Assembly: GCA_946407745.1 (NCBI GenBank)
Contig: CAMJPQ010000001.1
Coordinates: forward strand, 124,001-188,000
DNA length: 64,000 nucleotides
Origin: an uncultured Clostridia bacterium
GTDB lineage: Bacteria > Bacillota > Clostridia > Christensenellales > Aristaeellaceae
Reading direction: 5' to 3'
The position numbers were made by a program, and so were the translations under genes. The notes under the pieces are model-generated. The model was not told the origin of the DNA, did no database searches, and saw only the letters and a program-made list of their open reading frames with translations. Positions 46,832 through 55,669 of the stretch are shown here, in pieces (position 1 is the stretch's first letter; each line of letters starts with the position of its first letter).

Positions 46832-47865
46832 TAGAGTGTCACCCCTTTTTCACCGGTGCGGATCTCGCCCAACACGTAAGCGCCCGGCTCGCCGTTCTCG
46901 CGCAGCAGTGTGAGCGCACGGTCAGCCTCGGCTTTGTCAACGATGACAACCATACCGACGCCCATATTGAAGGTGTTGAACATATCCCGCTGCGGAATGT
47001 TCCCTTCCCTCTGTATGATATCAAATATCGGCAGCCTGCGAACAGCTTGCTTTTCAATGCAGGCGTTTTTGCCCTCACCGAGCGCGCGGGGGATGTTTTC
47101 GTAGAAACCGCCCCCCGTAATATGACTGATGCCTCTTGGCTGAATCTCTCTGAGAAGCGCCAGCATGGGCTTTACATAGATCTTTGTCGGCGTCAGCAAT
47201 GTCTCCCACAACGGCTGGGCAAGCTCACTGTACTGGCGGTTCTCTCCGCCCTGCCCGATCTGAAAGACCTTGCGCACGAGGGAAAAACCGTTGGAGTGCA
47301 CACCGGATGAGGGCAGCGCCAGGATGACGTCACCCTCGCGCATGGCGGAGCGGTCAATGATCCGGCTTTTGTCAACGATGCCGACAGCGAATCCCGCCAG
47401 GTCGTACTCATCTTCCGGATAAAAGCCTGGCATTTCGGCAGTTTCACCGCCGATCAGCGCTGCTTCCGCAGAGACGCAGCCATCCGCCACACCGCTGACG
47501 ATAGCCGCGATTCGCTCCGGAATGTTCTTTCCGCATGCGATATAGTCCAGAAAGAACAGTGGTTTGGCACCGCAGCAGATCACGTCATTAACGCACATGG
47601 CCACGCAGTCGATGCCGACCGTATCATGCCTGTCCAGAAGAAATGCGAGTTTCAGCTTGGTGCCAACACCGTCCGTGCCGCTGACCAGCACCGGCTTCTC
47701 CATGCCCTTGGTATCCAGTTCGAACAGACCGCCAAACCCGCCGATTGGATCTGCCGTCCCTGAGGTCAGCGTGCGCGCCACATGCTGCCGCATCAGTTCC
47801 ACTGCTCTGTAACCGGCAGTGATATCGACGCCGGCTTCCTGGTAGCTTTTGCTTTCTGAGCGCAT
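46828..47865 (-). CDS. purM: Phosphoribosylformylglycinamidine cyclo-ligase
   Basis: 345-residue AIR synthetase of the PurM/ThiL/SelD fold. Signature segments are AGVDITAGYRAVELMRQHV, VSGTDGVGTKLKLAFLL, DCVAMCVNDVICCGAKPLFFLDY and LIGGETAEMPGFY. It turns FGAM into AIR. It sits between purF and purN in the operon. Confidence 0.97.
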   Translation of the reverse strand: MRSESKSYQEAGVDITAGYRAVELMRQHVARTLTSGTADPIGGFGGLFELDTKGMEKPVLVSGTDGVGTKLKLAFLLDRHDTVGIDCVAMCVNDVICCGAKPLFFLDYIACGKNIPERIAAIVSGVADGCVSAEAALIGGETAEMPGFYPEDEYDLAGFAVGIVDKSRIIDRSAMREGDVILALPSSGVHSNGFSLVRKVFQIGQGGENRQYSELAQPLWETLLTPTKIYVKPMLALLREIQPRGISHITGGGFYENIPRALGEGKNACIEKQAVRRLPIFDIIQREGNIPQRDMFNTFNMGVGMVVIVDKAEADRALTLLRENGEPGAYVLGEIRTGEKGVTLY

Positions 47866-47880
47866 TGATCGTTCTCCTTG

Positions 47881-49317
47881 TCAGTCGGGTGTTTTGAGCG
47901 GTATTTCGAACTTGTGTTTTTCGGTGGAAACGGGAGGCGGCGTCGGATACTCACCGCTGAAGCAGCCCTTGCAGAGAGGCAGCTGCTTGTCCCCTGTCAG
48001 CTTGTCCAGATCCTCCAGCGAAAGGAAGCCGATGGAATCCGCACCGATAATGCGGCCGATTTCCTCCTCGGAATGGCGATTCGCGATCAGTGTTTCCTCC
48101 GAGTCGATATCGGTGCCAAAATAGCAGGGATGGCGGAACGGCGGTGCGGAGAACATCACATGCACCTCGCGTGCGCCAGCCTCGCGGAGAATGCGCACTA
48201 CCCTTGCGGAGGTGGTGCCGCGCACAATGGAGTCATCCACCATCAGAACGCGTTTCCCTTCCACTGTGGCGCGGACAGCGTTCAGCTTGATGCGCACGCT
48301 GTTCTGCCTTTGCTCCTGGCCGGGCTGTATAAAGGTGCGGCCGATGTATTTATTCTTTACCAGGCCGATGCCGTAGGGAATACCGCTCTCATAGCTGTAT
48401 CCAAGAGCCGCGTCCAGGCCGCTGTCCGGGGCGCCGATGACCACATCCACATCGCGGGGATGCGCTTTCGCCAGCAGCCTGCCGGCTGTCAGCCGCGCCT
48501 GATGCACGGAAACGCCGTCCACCACCGAATCCGGCCGGGCAAAATAGATGTACTCGAATACGCACAGGCCGCGCTTGACGGCAGCGTGAGTATGATAGGT
48601 TTCAATGCCCTTCTGGCTGACGACAACCACTTCACCTGGCTCAATATCCCGGACAAAGGTGGCGCCGATGGCGTCCAGCGCACAGGTTTCTGACGCAAAA
48701 ACAGTGTCTTCGCCAATCTTTCCCATCACGAGCGGACGGAAGCCGTGCGGGTCGCGGGCGGCAATCAGCTTGGTTGCGCTCATGATGACGAGGGAATAAG
48801 CCCCCTTGATCAGTCCCATTGTTGCGTACACGGCTTCCTCGATAGAACCGCAGTGAAGCCGCTGCTGCGTGATGGTGTAGGCAATCACCTCGCTGTCGGA
48901 GGTGGCGTGGAAGATGGCACCCTGAAGCTCATACTGCTTGCGCAGCTCAAAGGCATTGGTCAGATTGCCATTGTGGCACAGCGCCATAGCACCTTTCAGA
49001 TGGTTGACCAGCAGAGGCTGGGCGTTGGAACGGTTCATGGTGCCGGTGGTGCCATAGCGGCAGTGCCCTACCGCCATATGACCGTCAGCGATTTTTTCCA
49101 TCCGGTCTTTGGTGAACACATCTGTAACAAGACCGACGTCGCGATGACAGGAAATCACGCCGCTTTGGTTCACGGCAATGCCACAGCTTTCCTGGCCGCG
49201 GTGCTGCAGCGCATACAGCGCGTGATAAGCTTCCTGCTTTACGCCTTCGCTGCTCTTGCGATAGATACCGAAGACACCGCACTCCTCGTGGAGACTGTCA
49301 AAGGGTTCAAAATGCAT
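47881..49317 (-). CDS. purF: Amidophosphoribosyltransferase
   Basis: 478-residue enzyme of the first committed purine step (PRPP + glutamine to phosphoribosylamine). The N-terminus MHFEPFDSLHEECGVFGIY implies a 12-residue propeptide and nucleophile Cys13. The glutaminase part has LYALQHRGQESCGI and GHCRYGTTG; the PRPP loop is VLMVDDSIVRGTTSARV. Four cysteines in the positions of the 4Fe-4S type (LCVFEYIYFARPDS, HPCYFGTD, LCKGCFSGEYP) indicate an oxygen-sensitive Bacillus-like PurF. The frame is open to 49428, but AGAGGAAGG before 49317 and the conserved N-terminus fix the start. Confidence 0.96.
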   Translation of the reverse strand: MHFEPFDSLHEECGVFGIYRKSSEGVKQEAYHALYALQHRGQESCGIAVNQSGVISCHRDVGLVTDVFTKDRMEKIADGHMAVGHCRYGTTGTMNRSNAQPLLVNHLKGAMALCHNGNLTNAFELRKQYELQGAIFHATSDSEVIAYTITQQRLHCGSIEEAVYATMGLIKGAYSLVIMSATKLIAARDPHGFRPLVMGKIGEDTVFASETCALDAIGATFVRDIEPGEVVVVSQKGIETYHTHAAVKRGLCVFEYIYFARPDSVVDGVSVHQARLTAGRLLAKAHPRDVDVVIGAPDSGLDAALGYSYESGIPYGIGLVKNKYIGRTFIQPGQEQRQNSVRIKLNAVRATVEGKRVLMVDDSIVRGTTSARVVRILREAGAREVHVMFSAPPFRHPCYFGTDIDSEETLIANRHSEEEIGRIIGADSIGFLSLEDLDKLTGDKQLPLCKGCFSGEYPTPPPVSTEKHKFEIPLKTPD

Positions 49318-49351
49318 TCGTTTTTTCCTTCCTCTGGGGTTCAGACGGGAA

Positions 49352-50113
49352 TCAATCTTCGGCACATAGAAGCGCCAGGTCCTGAAGCGCGCGCTCGGCG
49401 GACGGAACATCGGTCTTTTCAGAAACAAAGCAGAATATGCGGGGTGCTTTGGCCCAGATTACGCCCACATCGTGCGTAATCCCGTCATCCTCACCGGTTT
49501 TATGGGCACATTTGATTCCCTTTGAGTGAAGGTAAAATGGCATTTTTCCATTCAGCCGCTGGTCGGAGAGAATGTCAAGCATCCACCTTGAGGCCGCCGG
49601 GCTTACCAGTTCTCCGCGAAGCAGCAAATGGAAGAAACGTGCGCAGGCTGCAGCAGTTACATGGTTCTGATAGCCCTGTCGGCTCAGCTCTGGCTGCCAC
49701 AGCTTGCGCTGCAGATCACACCCGGCAAAGCCGTATTTGTCAATGAGGGCGTTTATTTCAGACTGCCCGACCCTGTCGATCATCAGATTGGTCGCGGTGT
49801 TATCACTCACAATGATCATCAAAGTAATCAGGTCAATTATACGGACGCGCAGCCCGGTGTGCATGTAGGTCAGCGCCCCGCAGGAAGGCAGCTTGTCCTC
49901 CTCACGGATGGTAACCTCTTCGTCGAGGTCCAAGCTGCCGGCTTCGGCCTGTCTGAAGGCTTCTGCCATGACAAACAGCTTGATGACTGACGCTGCTACA
50001 ACAGGCACGTCCGGATTGAAACGGAATACTTCGCCTGTTGCTGTATCCTCAGCCCAGAAGCCGACTGCGCCGGGCAGGCTTTCGAGCAGTGCCCGCATTT
50101 TCTGCGTATTCAT
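49352..50113 (-). CDS. Class A beta-lactamase-like serine hydrolase inside the pur operon
   Basis: 253-residue protein with the serine beta-lactamase/DD-peptidase fold. The three motifs are present: SVIK (SxxK) near residue 41, SDN in VSDNTATNLMID, and KTG in AHKTGEDDG. The omega-loop segment reads LWQPELSRQGYQN; if it is aligned with EPELN of true class A enzymes, the general base Glu166 is replaced by Gln, which argues against efficient beta-lactam hydrolysis. No signal peptide is seen, so it may be cytoplasmic. The start is ATG 50113, with GTG 50122 (overlapping the purC stop) as an alternative; both ribosome-binding sites are weak. It lies between purC and purF, so it is co-transcribed with purine genes for no obvious reason. 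Confidence 0.8.
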   Translation of the reverse strand: MNTQKMRALLESLPGAVGFWAEDTATGEVFRFNPDVPVVAASVIKLFVMAEAFRQAEAGSLDLDEEVTIREEDKLPSCGALTYMHTGLRVRIIDLITLMIIVSDNTATNLMIDRVGQSEINALIDKYGFAGCDLQRKLWQPELSRQGYQNHVTAAACARFFHLLLRGELVSPAASRWMLDILSDQRLNGKMPFYLHSKGIKCAHKTGEDDGITHDVGVIWAKAPRIFCFVSEKTDVPSAERALQDLALLCAED

Positions 50114-50118
50114 GCCGA

Positions 50119-50829
50119 TCACTCGCCCATCAGACGGGAACTGATTTCCTGATAGGCCTCCTCCACACCGCCCAGGTCGCGGCGGAAGCGATCCTTGTCG
50201 AGCTTTTCGTGAGTGGTGGAATCCCAGAAACGGCAGGTGTCGGGACTGATTTCATCGGCAAGGATCAGCTCACCGTCGCTGGTCAGGCCGAACTCCAGCT
50301 TGAAGTCGATCAGATCCACATTGACTGCCTTGAAGTATTTGCAAAGCAGGGTGTTGATCTTCAGAGCGTAGGAGGCAATCTTTTCCATTGTCGGCTGATC
50401 AGCCCAGCCCATGGCTGCGATGTGATACTCGTTCACCATTGGGTCGCCAAGCTCGTCATTCTTGTAGCAATACTCCAGTACGGTCTTTCTCAGGGGCGTG
50501 CCCTCGGGCAGACCGAGGCGCTTGGACAGGCTGCCGGCTGCCACATTGCGAACAATGACCTCCAGCGGGACAATGGTTACCTTCTTCACAAGCGTCTCGC
50601 GATCGCTGATCTCTTCAATATAGTGCGTCGGCACACCGTTCTTCTCAAGCATCTGCATCAGGTAATTGCTCATGCGGTTGTTGATGATGCCCTTGCCGCC
50701 GATGGTGCCTTTTTTGAGGCCGTTGAACGCAGTTGCGTCATCCTTGTATTCAACCAGTACTACATTGGGGTCATCTGTTGCGAAGACCTTCTTGGCCTTG
50801 CCTTCATACATCTGATTCAGCTTTTTCAT
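50119..50829 (-). CDS. purC: Phosphoribosylaminoimidazole-succinocarboxamide synthase
   Basis: 236-residue SAICAR synthetase. Family segments are [45 protein letters not shown] and [16 protein letters not shown]. It joins aspartate to CAIR. The start ATG 50829 has AGGAGG upstream; the longer open frame is not used. It follows purE by 13 bases. Confidence 0.97.
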   Translation of the reverse strand: MKKLNQMYEGKAKKVFATDDPNVVLVEYKDDATAFNGLKKGTIGGKGIINNRMSNYLMQMLEKNGVPTHYIEEISDRETLVKKVTIVPLEVIVRNVAAGSLSKRLGLPEGTPLRKTVLEYCYKNDELGDPMVNEYHIAAMGWADQPTMEKIASYALKINTLLCKYFKAVNVDLIDFKLEFGLTSDGELILADEISPDTCRFWDSTTHEKLDKDRFRRDLGGVEEAYQEISSRLMGE

Positions 50830-50842
50830 AGGAAATTCCTCC

Positions 50843-51328
50843 TCAGTCAATTTTGATGGCCGCATTCTTTTTGATCACGGCGTCATGCTGCTGCTGTTTC
50901 ATGTCAACCAGCTGCTGTGCCAGCGCTTCGTCGCTGACTGCGAGAATCTGTGCTGCGAGCAGCGCCGCATTTGCCGCGCCGTCAATTGCCACGGTGGCGA
51001 CGGGTACGCCACTCGGCATTTGAACAGTGGATAGCAGTGCGTCCAGCCCGTCCAAGGTAGATGATTTGACCGGTATACCGATCACCGGCAAGGTTGTCTG
51101 TGCTGCCAGGGCTCCAGCCAGATGCGCTGCTTTGCCTGCCGCGGCAATCAGGACACCATATCCATCTTCGCGTGCGCCCTTTGCAAACGAAGCGGCCTCA
51201 AAGGGAGTGCGATGTGCGGAGAAGACATGCACATCAAAGGGAATACCCAGCGACTTCAACTGATCGAAGGCAGGCCTGAGTATGGGCAGGTCACTGTCAG
51301 ACCCCATGATGACTGCAACCTTTTTCAT
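50843..51328 (-). CDS. purE: N5-carboxyaminoimidazole ribonucleotide mutase
   Basis: 161-residue PurE. The N-terminus [20 protein letters not shown] and [15 protein letters not shown] carry the ribonucleotide site, and [25 protein letters not shown] is the conserved core. No purK is in the window, so either purK is elsewhere or this is a class II enzyme using CO2 directly. Conventional anaerobes often lack purK. It is the first gene of the operon, with GGAAGG before the ATG. Confidence 0.95.
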   Translation of the reverse strand: MKKVAVIMGSDSDLPILRPAFDQLKSLGIPFDVHVFSAHRTPFEAASFAKGAREDGYGVLIAAAGKAAHLAGALAAQTTLPVIGIPVKSSTLDGLDALLSTVQMPSGVPVATVAIDGAANAALLAAQILAVSDEALAQQLVDMKQQQHDAVIKKNAAIKID

Positions 51329-51364
51329 GGTATCCTTCCTTTCGGTTGCAATTCTTGCCGGAAA

Positions 51365-51407
51365 AGACAGGCAAAAACAATAAAAGAGTATGATGAAATC
51401 ATACTCT
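51365..51407 (-). terminator. Intrinsic terminator in the purE leader (attenuator)
   Basis: AGAGTATGAT (51385-51394) and ATCATACTCT (51398-51407) form an exact 10-bp stem with a 3-base loop. On the minus strand TTTATTGTTTTT follows. Because it lies between the promoter and purE, it must be bypassed for the operon to be expressed. Confidence 0.85.
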
Positions 51408-51526
51408 GCTTATCTTCTATGCAGGCGGAAAGACCACCCGCGCAGCCTGCGGCGCGGGATGAACAGAAGCAAGTGAAGCAGTTCCGTTTCAGCAACTCGC
51501 AGGCCCCCTTTCCGAACAATGGCTGT
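51408..51526 (-). promoter_or_regulatory. Structured leader RNA of the purine operon (candidate riboswitch or small RNA)
   Basis: About 120 bases between the promoter and the terminator. Three exact 7-bp pairings can be drawn: an outer stem CGGAAAG/CTTTCCG (51514-51508 with 51432-51426, minus-strand reading); a hairpin CCCGCGC/GCGCGGG (51458-51452 with 51443-51437); and GCCTGCG (51504-51498) with CGCAGGC in that hairpin's loop (51451-51445), which would be a pseudoknot or an alternative fold. I do not recognise a known guanine, PRPP, THF or T-box motif. The context suggests purine-related control of termination. Confidence 0.6.
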
Positions 51527-51555
51527 ATTGTAACGCAAACTGCTGATTCTGTCAA
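51527..51555 (-). promoter_or_regulatory. Sigma-A promoter of the purine operon
   Basis: On the minus strand, a perfect TTGACA (51555-51550), a 17-base spacer and TACAAT (51532-51527). It lies ~200 bases before purE. Between it and the ABC transporter stop at 51720, 51556-51719 shows nothing recognisable. Confidence 0.85.
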
Positions 51556-51719
51556 GCCTGGTTTGAGAAAAAGAAAACAGGCGTAAAAGCAATGAGAATT
51601 AATGGATGCAAGGGTGAGCGACTGACCAAAATGTACATCTTCACAACATACACAACCCGAACATTATTTGTTAATTATGGATAAAGGTTCGGATACGTTG
51701 CCTGCTGCTCACATTTGAC

Positions 51720-53489
51720 TTATCTGTCCTCAGTATACATCCTGTACAGAGAAGCATATATGCCGCCCTTGCTGATCAGTTCCGCATGAGTTCCCATTTC
51801 CTCAACGCCTTTATCCGTCAGCACCCAGATCACATCAGCACCGCGAATGGTCGTCAGACGGTGGGCAATCGTAAATACAGTGCGGCCTTTGGCAAGCTTT
51901 TCAAGGCTTTGCTGCACAATGTGCTCGCTCTCGTTGTCCAGCGCTGAGGTTGCCTCATCCAGGATCAAAATAGGCGGATTCTTCAGAAATACACGCGCGA
52001 TGGAGATCCTCTGCTTCTGCCCGCCGGACAGACGCACTCCCCGCTCGCCACAGTAGGTATCGTAGCCATGTGGCAGTGCCATAATGAAATCGTGCGCTCC
52101 GGCAAGCCTTGCGGCTTCAACCGCATCTTCACGGCTGGCTCCGGGCTTGCCGTAGAGGATGTTTTCCAGTACCGTGCCGGAAAAAAGATAGACGTCCTGC
52201 TGCACGGTGCCGATGGCTTCTCGCAGGCTCTTCTGCGTCAGATCACGTATATCCTGCCCGTCAATCAGTATGCGTCCCTCGGTCACATCATAAAACCGGG
52301 GAATCAGGCTGCAAAGCGTCGTTTTTCCGCTGCCTGATGGGCCGACCAAGGCGACCGACTGACCGGGCTTAACGCGCAGGTTCAGGTGATGAAGCACCTG
52401 CGCCTGGTCATCCTGATAGTGGAAGCCCACGTTGTCAAAGCTGACTTCACCCCGCACATTGGTCAGCCTCTTTGCGTCCGGTCTGTCCACAATGTCAGAT
52501 GGAGCATCCATGACTTCAAAAAAACGCTCAATGCCTGTCATACCGCGCTGGAACTGCTCGATATAATCCACAATGCGCCGTATGGAGGTCAGCAGCATGT
52601 TGGCATAAAGAAGATATGCGGTAAAATCGCCCACGCCCAGTGATCCCTTTCGGATCAGAAGCGCTCCGGCCACCACGATGATGATATACATCAGTCCGTC
52701 AAAAACACGGTTGGCCGTGCCGAATTCCGCCATATAACGGTAAGAAAGCGACTTGTATTCCAGAAACCTTTGATTGCTCTGCGAGAACTTTTCCTCTTCC
52801 AGCGCTTCATTGGCAAAGGATTTTACCACACGGATGCCAAGGAGGCTGTCTTCTACCTGTGAGTTGATCTCCCCTACCTGGCGGTTCCTCTTTTTGAACG
52901 CATCACGGAACTTGCGGTTGTACCTTGCGGCAAAATAGATCATAAAGGGCAGGACGCCGAACATCATCAGCGTCAGCGGTATATTCATATGCATCAGCAC
53001 AGAAAAGCTGACGATGATCTTCACTCCGGCAATTAGGAACTCTTCTGGACAGTGATGGCTGAATTCGGTCACCTCGAACAGATCCGAAGTGATCCGGCTC
53101 ATGATCTGCCCCACTTTAGTTGTAGAAAAATAATGAAAAGACAGCTGCTGCAGGTGATGGAAAAGATCATACCGCATATCCGTTTCCAGCTTGCTGCCCA
53201 TAATGTGGCCGACGGATTGCATGTAATAGTTGCCGGCGGCGTCAATTACACGCAGCAGCATATACAGTACGCCGATGCGCAGCACAAATGCGGCCGTCAG
53301 CGTTTCCAGACCGGCAGGAGTCAGCGCCCTGTCGGTGATTTCGCGAACGATCAGCGGGAGTGCCAGCTCGCACACCGTTGTCAGTGCGGCACAGAACAGG
53401 TCGAACACAAGAGTCTTCAGATACTTCCTGTAATATGGCAGGAAGCGGCGCAGCAGGTCTGTTGTCTTCATCGTTGTTGCGCTTTGCAT
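51720..53489 (-). CDS. ABC exporter, fused membrane and ATPase domains
   Basis: 589-residue half-transporter of the MsbA/LmrA/BmrA type. Residues ~1-320 form six membrane helices (LVFDLFCAALTTVCELALPL, IIVSFSVLMHMNIPL and others). The C-terminal ATPase has Walker A GPSGSGKTT, Q-loop TVQQDVYLFSG, signature LSGGQKQRISIAR, Walker B ILILDEATSALD and the switch His in IAHRLTTI. It probably acts as a homodimer exporting a lipid, drug or peptide. ATG 53489 has AGGTGA six bases upstream and begins at the conserved region; the frame is open to 53609. Confidence 0.93.
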   Translation of the reverse strand: MQSATTMKTTDLLRRFLPYYRKYLKTLVFDLFCAALTTVCELALPLIVREITDRALTPAGLETLTAAFVLRIGVLYMLLRVIDAAGNYYMQSVGHIMGSKLETDMRYDLFHHLQQLSFHYFSTTKVGQIMSRITSDLFEVTEFSHHCPEEFLIAGVKIIVSFSVLMHMNIPLTLMMFGVLPFMIYFAARYNRKFRDAFKKRNRQVGEINSQVEDSLLGIRVVKSFANEALEEEKFSQSNQRFLEYKSLSYRYMAEFGTANRVFDGLMYIIIVVAGALLIRKGSLGVGDFTAYLLYANMLLTSIRRIVDYIEQFQRGMTGIERFFEVMDAPSDIVDRPDAKRLTNVRGEVSFDNVGFHYQDDQAQVLHHLNLRVKPGQSVALVGPSGSGKTTLCSLIPRFYDVTEGRILIDGQDIRDLTQKSLREAIGTVQQDVYLFSGTVLENILYGKPGASREDAVEAARLAGAHDFIMALPHGYDTYCGERGVRLSGGQKQRISIARVFLKNPPILILDEATSALDNESEHIVQQSLEKLAKGRTVFTIAHRLTTIRGADVIWVLTDKGVEEMGTHAELISKGGIYASLYRMYTEDR

Positions 53490-53550
53490 CTGAATCACCT
53501 CGTGTTCTTTGCTGGGAAAGGAACATAGCGGCTGCTGATCCTCATTTGAT

Positions 53551-53572
53551 AAAACCTTCCCCGAGGGGAAGG
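53551..53572 (-). terminator. Probable terminator after the Lgt-like gene
   Basis: CCTTCCCC (53555-53562) and GGGGAAGG (53565-53572) form a tight stem followed by TTTT on the minus strand, just beyond the stop at 53581. The CCCCGAGGGG core is shared with the longer palindrome at 61828-61859. Confidence 0.7.
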
Positions 53573-53580
53573 GAAAAATG

Positions 53581-54486
53581 TCATTGTTCGCCAGCCATCC
53601 GGGCGGCACGGCGCTGTACCAGTACCATCAGTACGGATACCAGCACGAGCACCGTATAGCACAGCGGCGTCAACGCAGAGTTCAGCCACAGCGCAAATGC
53701 CTCCGTATGCGGGATGCGGTTGAGCATTAGCTCAGGCCGGTCACGGAAAAACTGTATGAAAGCATTGATGCCGACCAGCGCAAAGTACAGCACGACCGGC
53801 AGCCATCTTTTCAGCGGGCTGCGGACCTCGCTGATGCAGGCATGACGCACGATGAAGCCGAGCAGCACCAGTGCGCACAGCACCTGATCGACCCTGACAA
53901 AGCTGATGATCAGGGACGAAGCTCTGGCCAGCTCAAGCACGATCTGCACTGCGCATAGGATCGTGGCAGTGTTTTCAAACAGCTGTCCCGGTGCTTTTTT
54001 TCTGACGGACAGCATTGCATAAATCAGGCTGAGCAGCGCGGCTGCGGACGAGAGCTGATAGATCGGGGGGATCCAGCTTTCAGTGGCATATCCGATATAG
54101 CCAAGGAAATGCTCCCCAAGGCGGAATACCAGTACGAGCAGAGCACCTGCTGGTGCGAAAGCGTCCAGCATGATGCCGGGCCGGATGCGAAACAGCTTTG
54201 CCGCCAGCGCGACGCCGGCGCACGCCCCAATGCATCCGGCCACAAAGGAGAACTCGGGCGGATTCAAGGAGATAAGTGCCTTCGCACCATAGCCTGAGAG
54301 ATAAAAGGGAAATACAGCAAGAAAAGTGCCTTTTGCAAGCAGATAGCCGAAGATAAGCATCAAAGGCACCGCCGCAAAAAGAACGGACAGGTCTTGCCGC
54401 GCTTGCCGCAGCCGAAGGCCAAACAGGACGACAGCGGCCAAAGTGCCAATGCAGATGGTTGCCAGATACGCTGATGCGTTGATCAT
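53581..54486 (-). CDS. Polytopic membrane protein, weakly Lgt-like
   Basis: 301-residue protein with about eight hydrophobic segments and little else. The stretch LDAFAPAGALLVLVFRLGEHFLGYIGYATESW resembles in spacing the region of prolipoprotein diacylglyceryl transferase (Lgt) around its conserved R-x-G-N/E-x-x-x-x-E/G residues. The rest is poorly conserved, and the N-terminal HGG motif of Lgt is absent. It may be a diverged Lgt paralogue or simply share topology. It lies downstream of the secreted phosphodiester glycosidase gene (12 bases), so a role in modifying envelope components is possible. Confidence 0.55.
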   Translation of the reverse strand: MINASAYLATICIGTLAAVVLFGLRLRQARQDLSVLFAAVPLMLIFGYLLAKGTFLAVFPFYLSGYGAKALISLNPPEFSFVAGCIGACAGVALAAKLFRIRPGIMLDAFAPAGALLVLVFRLGEHFLGYIGYATESWIPPIYQLSSAAALLSLIYAMLSVRKKAPGQLFENTATILCAVQIVLELARASSLIISFVRVDQVLCALVLLGFIVRHACISEVRSPLKRWLPVVLYFALVGINAFIQFFRDRPELMLNRIPHTEAFALWLNSALTPLCYTVLVLVSVLMVLVQRRAARMAGEQ

Positions 54487-54498
54487 GCCGGTATATCC

Positions 54499-55584
54499 TC
54501 AGTCAGGCAGTGCCGAGGCGAAATAGATAATATCCCACAGCGGCCTGGTTCCCTCAATCTCTACGGTGTTGATCTTTTTGCCGCAGAGAATGATATAGGA
54601 AGATTCGCCGCCGTCCAGATTGTAGGCGATACGCACGCCCTCCCCTGCTACGATCTCGGCGAACTGGCCGAGTGTCATGCCGACGTTGCCGCGGTAATTA
54701 CTCATGCAGCCAATCACCTTATAATGGAGCTGGCTGACCTGCGCGATGCACATGCGACGGCGGCCTTCGTATTCGGCCATGTCTTCCGGCAGGGTGTAGG
54801 GAACGACCTTGCCCTCATCCACCAGAATGGGGCCAAAGCAAAGGGAATTGATGATTTTCTTGCCTTCAATCGTATCTCCGATGGCACCACTTTGCGCCAG
54901 GGGCACGCCGTGGAAATCCCCATCCTCATCAATCAGCAGTACATCACGCTTGCCGTTGAGGCTGTTGAAGAACAGCTTTCCCTGCCGGAGAATATAGCCC
55001 TGATAGCCGAGCGTGGGAAGATGGCCGTAGCTGTCGCCGTTGAGCGCAAGCACGGCGTTCACATTGTCGGAGATGCGAAGGGCTTCCTTTTGTACAAAGG
55101 GCTGATCGAAGGCACCTGCGCCCTGAGCGATGCTTTCGGCGCTTTTGCTGTCGGCAAAGGCTACCGATGCGGCTGCCGTACGCAGCTGAGAAGCATCCGC
55201 GATTCTGATGTCAGCGACCCAGTAGTCCGTCTCATAAGCGCGACTTTTGGTGATCACGACACTGATGGTGGGATCCTCGTACGACATCCCGTCGGTGGAG
55301 AGCCCCTGCGCCCACGGCTTCATGCCGGCGGAAAAGTCAATCGGCAGTGTATATTCCGCCTGCGGCACGGCAGTGGCATCCGGGTTGAACCAGGCCGGGA
55401 CAGGAGTCACCGGGACTTCGGTCACCACAGGCGTGGCCGTTGTGCCTGGTTCCAGCGTAGGCGCCGGGGTGAAATAATCGACCTCCATGTCCTCTTCCAT
55501 GGACTCATTGAAGCCGCCTTCTGCCATTGCGAAGCTGGCTGCCAGGCAGAGAATGAGCAGAAACGGGAGCAGCTTTTTCATCAT
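54499..55584 (-). CDS. Secreted phosphodiester glycosidase family protein
   Basis: 361 residues with a signal peptide (KKLLPFLLILCLAASFAMA), then a Thr/Pro-rich linker (residues ~35-75: PAPTLEPGTTATPVVTEVPV) and a NAGPA-type domain. Family motifs are VNAVLALNGDSYG, LRQGKLFFN, NSLCFGPILVDEGKV, RRRMCIAQVS and YNLDGGESSYIILCG. Such proteins are thought to cleave sugar phosphodiesters in the cell wall or its polymers. Two adjacent ATG codons (55584, 55581) share a GAGGTG site. It is a more canonical member of the family than the protein at 10894-11760. Confidence 0.85.
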   Translation of the reverse strand: MMKKLLPFLLILCLAASFAMAEGGFNESMEEDMEVDYFTPAPTLEPGTTATPVVTEVPVTPVPAWFNPDATAVPQAEYTLPIDFSAGMKPWAQGLSTDGMSYEDPTISVVITKSRAYETDYWVADIRIADASQLRTAAASVAFADSKSAESIAQGAGAFDQPFVQKEALRISDNVNAVLALNGDSYGHLPTLGYQGYILRQGKLFFNSLNGKRDVLLIDEDGDFHGVPLAQSGAIGDTIEGKKIINSLCFGPILVDEGKVVPYTLPEDMAEYEGRRRMCIAQVSQLHYKVIGCMSNYRGNVGMTLGQFAEIVAGEGVRIAYNLDGGESSYIILCGKKINTVEIEGTRPLWDIIYFASALPD

Positions 55585-55620
55585 ACAAGCACCTCATCAG
55601 TCACTGAATCACGTCATATA

Positions 55621-55649
55621 ATTTTACCTGCGCATTCGCGCCTTGTCAA
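55621..55649 (-). promoter_or_regulatory. Sigma-A promoter of the phosphodiester glycosidase gene
   Basis: On the minus strand, a perfect TTGACA (55649-55644), a 17-base spacer and TAAAAT (55626-55621), ~37 bases before the start. It separates this gene from the mnmM group. Confidence 0.8.
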
Positions 55650-55669
55650 CGCGTATTGCAGATTTTACA

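Noticed and set aside
51408..51526. T-box leader for the purine operon
   Set aside because: GGGTGGT at the end of the hairpin resembles part of a T-box, but the ACCGCG continuation and a specifier stem are absent and purE is not a T-box target.
51408..51526. ykkC-type PRPP/ppGpp riboswitch
   Set aside because: The GGGTTCCG and GGTCCGAGAG-like cores that I expect for this class are missing.
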